The translations under genes were made by a program, and so were the position numbers. This document shows positions 62,510-64,000 of a stretch of 64,000 nucleotides of DNA, one piece after another. Within the stretch, counting starts at the first letter, position 1. Every line of letters starts with the position of its first letter. The stretch comes from Pseudomonadota bacterium (lineage in GTDB: Bacteria; Pseudomonadota; Gammaproteobacteria; Burkholderiales; Rhodocyclaceae), in the NCBI GenBank assembly GCA_018241685.1, contig JAFEDJ010000046.1, forward strand, positions 107,472 to 171,471, given 5' to 3'. The notes beneath the pieces were generated by a model, which searched no databases, was not told the DNA's origin, and saw nothing but the letters and a program-made list of their open reading frames with translations.

Positions 62510-63325
62510 TCAGTTGCGGGCGGCGAATTCGGCGAACAGGCGATTGAGGCCGATTTCATCGACGCCAAATTCTTCCTTCACCGGTTCCGCCCAGTCAGTC
62601 CAGTCTGGTGACGGCCCGTCGCGCAGGCGGCGGCCGACCGCCAGCATCAGCGCGATCCGCCGTGGGTTGTCGGCCAGCCGTGCGGTCAGGTGTGGATCGT
62701 GGTGGCAGCGGATCGCCTCGCAGACCACGTCGGGCAGCTTCCAGTTACGCGCGACGAGGAATCCTGCTGCGGCGTGGTCGCAGCCCGTCAAGGCATCCAC
62801 TGCGCGGGTGGCGGCTTCCAGCACTGGTCCGCTGTGGCGCAGCAGATGGGCGTGTTCGGGCGTGCGGCGCAGCAGCACGGCGACGCCGGAGTCCTGCATC
62901 AGGGCGGTAAGGTAGGTGGTGTCTGCCCAGGCCCGGTGTTCCGTGCCACGGCAAAAGAGATAGCTGAAATCCGCAGCGCAGGCGCTTGCCTGCCACAGGG
63001 CTTCAATGGCCGTCGCATCCAGACCGGCGCAGTGGCCGCGCATCGTGGTGCTGGCGGCGGTTGCGAGGGTGCGTGTCCGGCCCAGCATGGTGATCGCCTC
63101 TAGGGCCGAGCGGGGGGCGTTGCGTGGCCGGAATACGGGAGAGTTGGCCACGCGCATCAGGGCGCCGGTCAGCGCGGGATCCTGGACAACCGCGGCCGCG
63201 AGTTCACGGGGCCCCGCGTCTTCGTCTGCTGCTGCAGCCTGCAGGCGCAGAAAACCCGTGCCGGGGTTCGGCAGAACGACGCCGCTGGCGAGAACGGCAG
63301 TAACGAGTGCATCCTGATCATTCAT
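62510..63325 (-). CDS. HDOD-domain signalling protein
   Basis: 271 residues. An HDOD domain (about 15-215) is shown by AAAVVQDPALTGALMRVANSPVF, AITMLGRTRTLATA and the WKLPDVVCEAIRCHHDPHL block. HDOD proteins act in signalling and motility control without confirmed enzymatic activity. Start at ATG 63325. Divergent from the tRNA operon. Confidence 0.85.
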   Translation of the reverse strand: MNDQDALVTAVLASGVVLPNPGTGFLRLQAAAADEDAGPRELAAAVVQDPALTGALMRVANSPVFRPRNAPRSALEAITMLGRTRTLATAASTTMRGHCAGLDATAIEALWQASACAADFSYLFCRGTEHRAWADTTYLTALMQDSGVAVLLRRTPEHAHLLRHSGPVLEAATRAVDALTGCDHAAAGFLVARNWKLPDVVCEAIRCHHDPHLTARLADNPRRIALMLAVGRRLRDGPSPDWTDWAEPVKEEFGVDEIGLNRLFAEFAARN

Positions 63326-63402
63326 GGCGGGTGCGCTTTCTTCCTGTTGGACGTCCCATTTCACTACAACAGGGGGCTTTCCACAAAAAACGCAAATAGT
63401 GT

Positions 63403-63431
63403 TTGACAGCCTTTTTATGGCTGCCTATAAT
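63403..63431 (+). promoter_or_regulatory. Consensus sigma-70 promoter of the tRNA-tuf operon
   Basis: TTGACA (63403-63408), 17 bp, TATAAT (63426-63431): both hexamers perfect with ideal spacing. A GC-rich discriminator (GCGCG) follows, typical of stringently controlled stable RNA promoters. Confidence 0.92.
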
Positions 63432-63444
63432 GCGCGTCTCGTTT

Positions 63445-63530
<86 letters not shown>

Positions 63531-63600
63531 CGGTTTTGCTGTTAGCTCCGCCCGCGGGTTGCGGTGTTGTGAGTGGTGAATGTGAGTCGTACGTTGTAAA

Positions 63601-63674
63601 GCGGGTGTAGCTCAATGGTAGAGCAGAAGCCTTCCAAGCTTATGACGAGGGTTCGATTCCCTTCACCCGCTCCA
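63601..63674 (+). tRNA. tRNA-Gly(TCC)
   Basis: Acceptor GCGGGTG/CACCCGC, anticodon loop CTTCCAA, T-arm GGTTCGATTCC, encoded CCA. Confidence 0.97.
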
Positions 63675-63689
63675 GGTTGAGTGTGAGAG

Positions 63690-63764
63690 GCCCATGTAGC
63701 TCAGTGGCAGAGCACTCCCTTGGTAAGGGAGAGGTCGGCAGTTCAATCCTGCCCATGGGCACCA
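63690..63764 (+). tRNA. tRNA-Thr(GGT)
   Basis: Acceptor GCCCATG/CATGGGC, anticodon loop TTGGTAA, T-arm AGTTCAATCCT, encoded CCA. 63 bp before tuf, as in the conserved tRNA-tufB operon. Confidence 0.97.
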
Positions 63765-63827
63765 CGGTTTGGTGCGGCAGCTCAGGGTGAGTACCCGGTT
63801 TTCTGATTTTTTTGCGGAGTTGATGAC

Positions 63828-64000
63828 ATGGCAAAGGAAAAGTTCGAGCGGAAAAAGCCGCACGTGAACGTTGGTACGATTGGTCACGTTGACCATGGCA
63901 AGACCACGCTGACGGCTGCGATCACGACCGTTCTGTCGCGCAAGTTCGGCGGTGAGGCGAAGGCCTACGACCAGATCGATGCTGCGCCGGAAGAAAAGGC
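63828..64000 (+). CDS. tuf: Elongation factor Tu, N-terminal part
   Basis: The first 57 residues, cut by the window edge. AKEKFERKKPHVNVGTIGHV then DHGKTTLTAAI give the EF-Tu start and P-loop (GHVDHGKT). EF-Tu delivers aminoacyl-tRNA to the ribosome. GGAG precedes the ATG. Co-transcription with the three upstream tRNAs is likely. Confidence 0.97.
   Translation, partial: MAKEKFERKKPHVNVGTIGHVDHGKTTLTAAITTVLSRKFGGEAKAYDQIDAAPEEK

Overview
The window looks like about 64 kb of a high-GC betaproteobacterial chromosome. Gene order at both ends (ftsY - two M16 peptidases - rsmD - coaD - ferredoxin; lolB - ispE - tRNA-Gln - prs - rplY - pth; tRNA-Tyr/Gly/Thr - tuf) and the full hup/hyp/hox uptake-hydrogenase set fit a Rhodocyclales organism of the Azospira/Dechloromonas kind. 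That placement is inferred from gene content and protein resemblance, not from a search.

Layout. 1-23.0 kb: a truncated membrane sensor, ftsY, paired M16 peptidases, rsmD, coaD, a 2[4Fe-4S] ferredoxin, a dynamin-like GTPase, mutM, a TPR protein, lolB, ispE, tRNA-Gln, prs, rplY and pth. These are followed by a chemoreceptor with a covalent-haem motif, an epimerase with altered catalytic positions and a complete liv ABC operon led by an unlisted 45-residue membrane ORF. 23.3-29.1 kb: ilvD, then a small divergent nitrogen-fixation unit (a NafY/NifX-type protein plus an 88-residue partner against a 91-residue protein). Its spacer holds two sigma-54 promoters and two TGT-N10-ACA NifA-type sites. 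A second chemoreceptor and a GNAT acetyltransferase follow.

29.4-43.8 kb: hydrogenase structural genes hupSLC behind a sigma-54-like promoter. An intruding pair comes next (HigA-like regulator; membrane zinc-ribbon protein with 13-residue Trp repeats), then hupDFGHIJK and hypABFCD in a tightly overlapping operon. 43.9-51.1 kb: a soluble FIST-domain chemoreceptor with a near-perfect sigma-28 promoter, a degenerate HepT-like protein, hypE, an IsdG-like monooxygenase, hoxX and hoxA. 51.1-60.9 kb: regulatory hydrogenase hoxB and hoxC, separated by a three-gene ECF sigma module, then three unrelated genes, nikR, the kinase hoxJ and a NiCoT nickel permease behind a NikR-like palindrome. 61-64 kb: a TonB-like protein, a LysE-type exporter, an HDOD protein, three tRNAs with a consensus sigma-70 promoter, and the start of tuf.

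How it works together (family knowledge plus inference). H2 is sensed by HoxBC, which signals through HoxJ to HoxA. HoxA would activate the sigma-54 promoter of hupSLC, a membrane-bound Tat-exported [NiFe] hydrogenase coupled to cytochrome b. HypA-F and HoxX build its NiFe(CN)2CO site, HupD-K are dedicated chaperones and protease, and NikR with the NiCoT permease control nickel supply. The nearby NifA/RpoN unit suggests a diazotroph in which the hydrogenase recycles nitrogenase H2. The FIST receptor under a flagellar sigma factor points to a link between this metabolic locus and chemotaxis.
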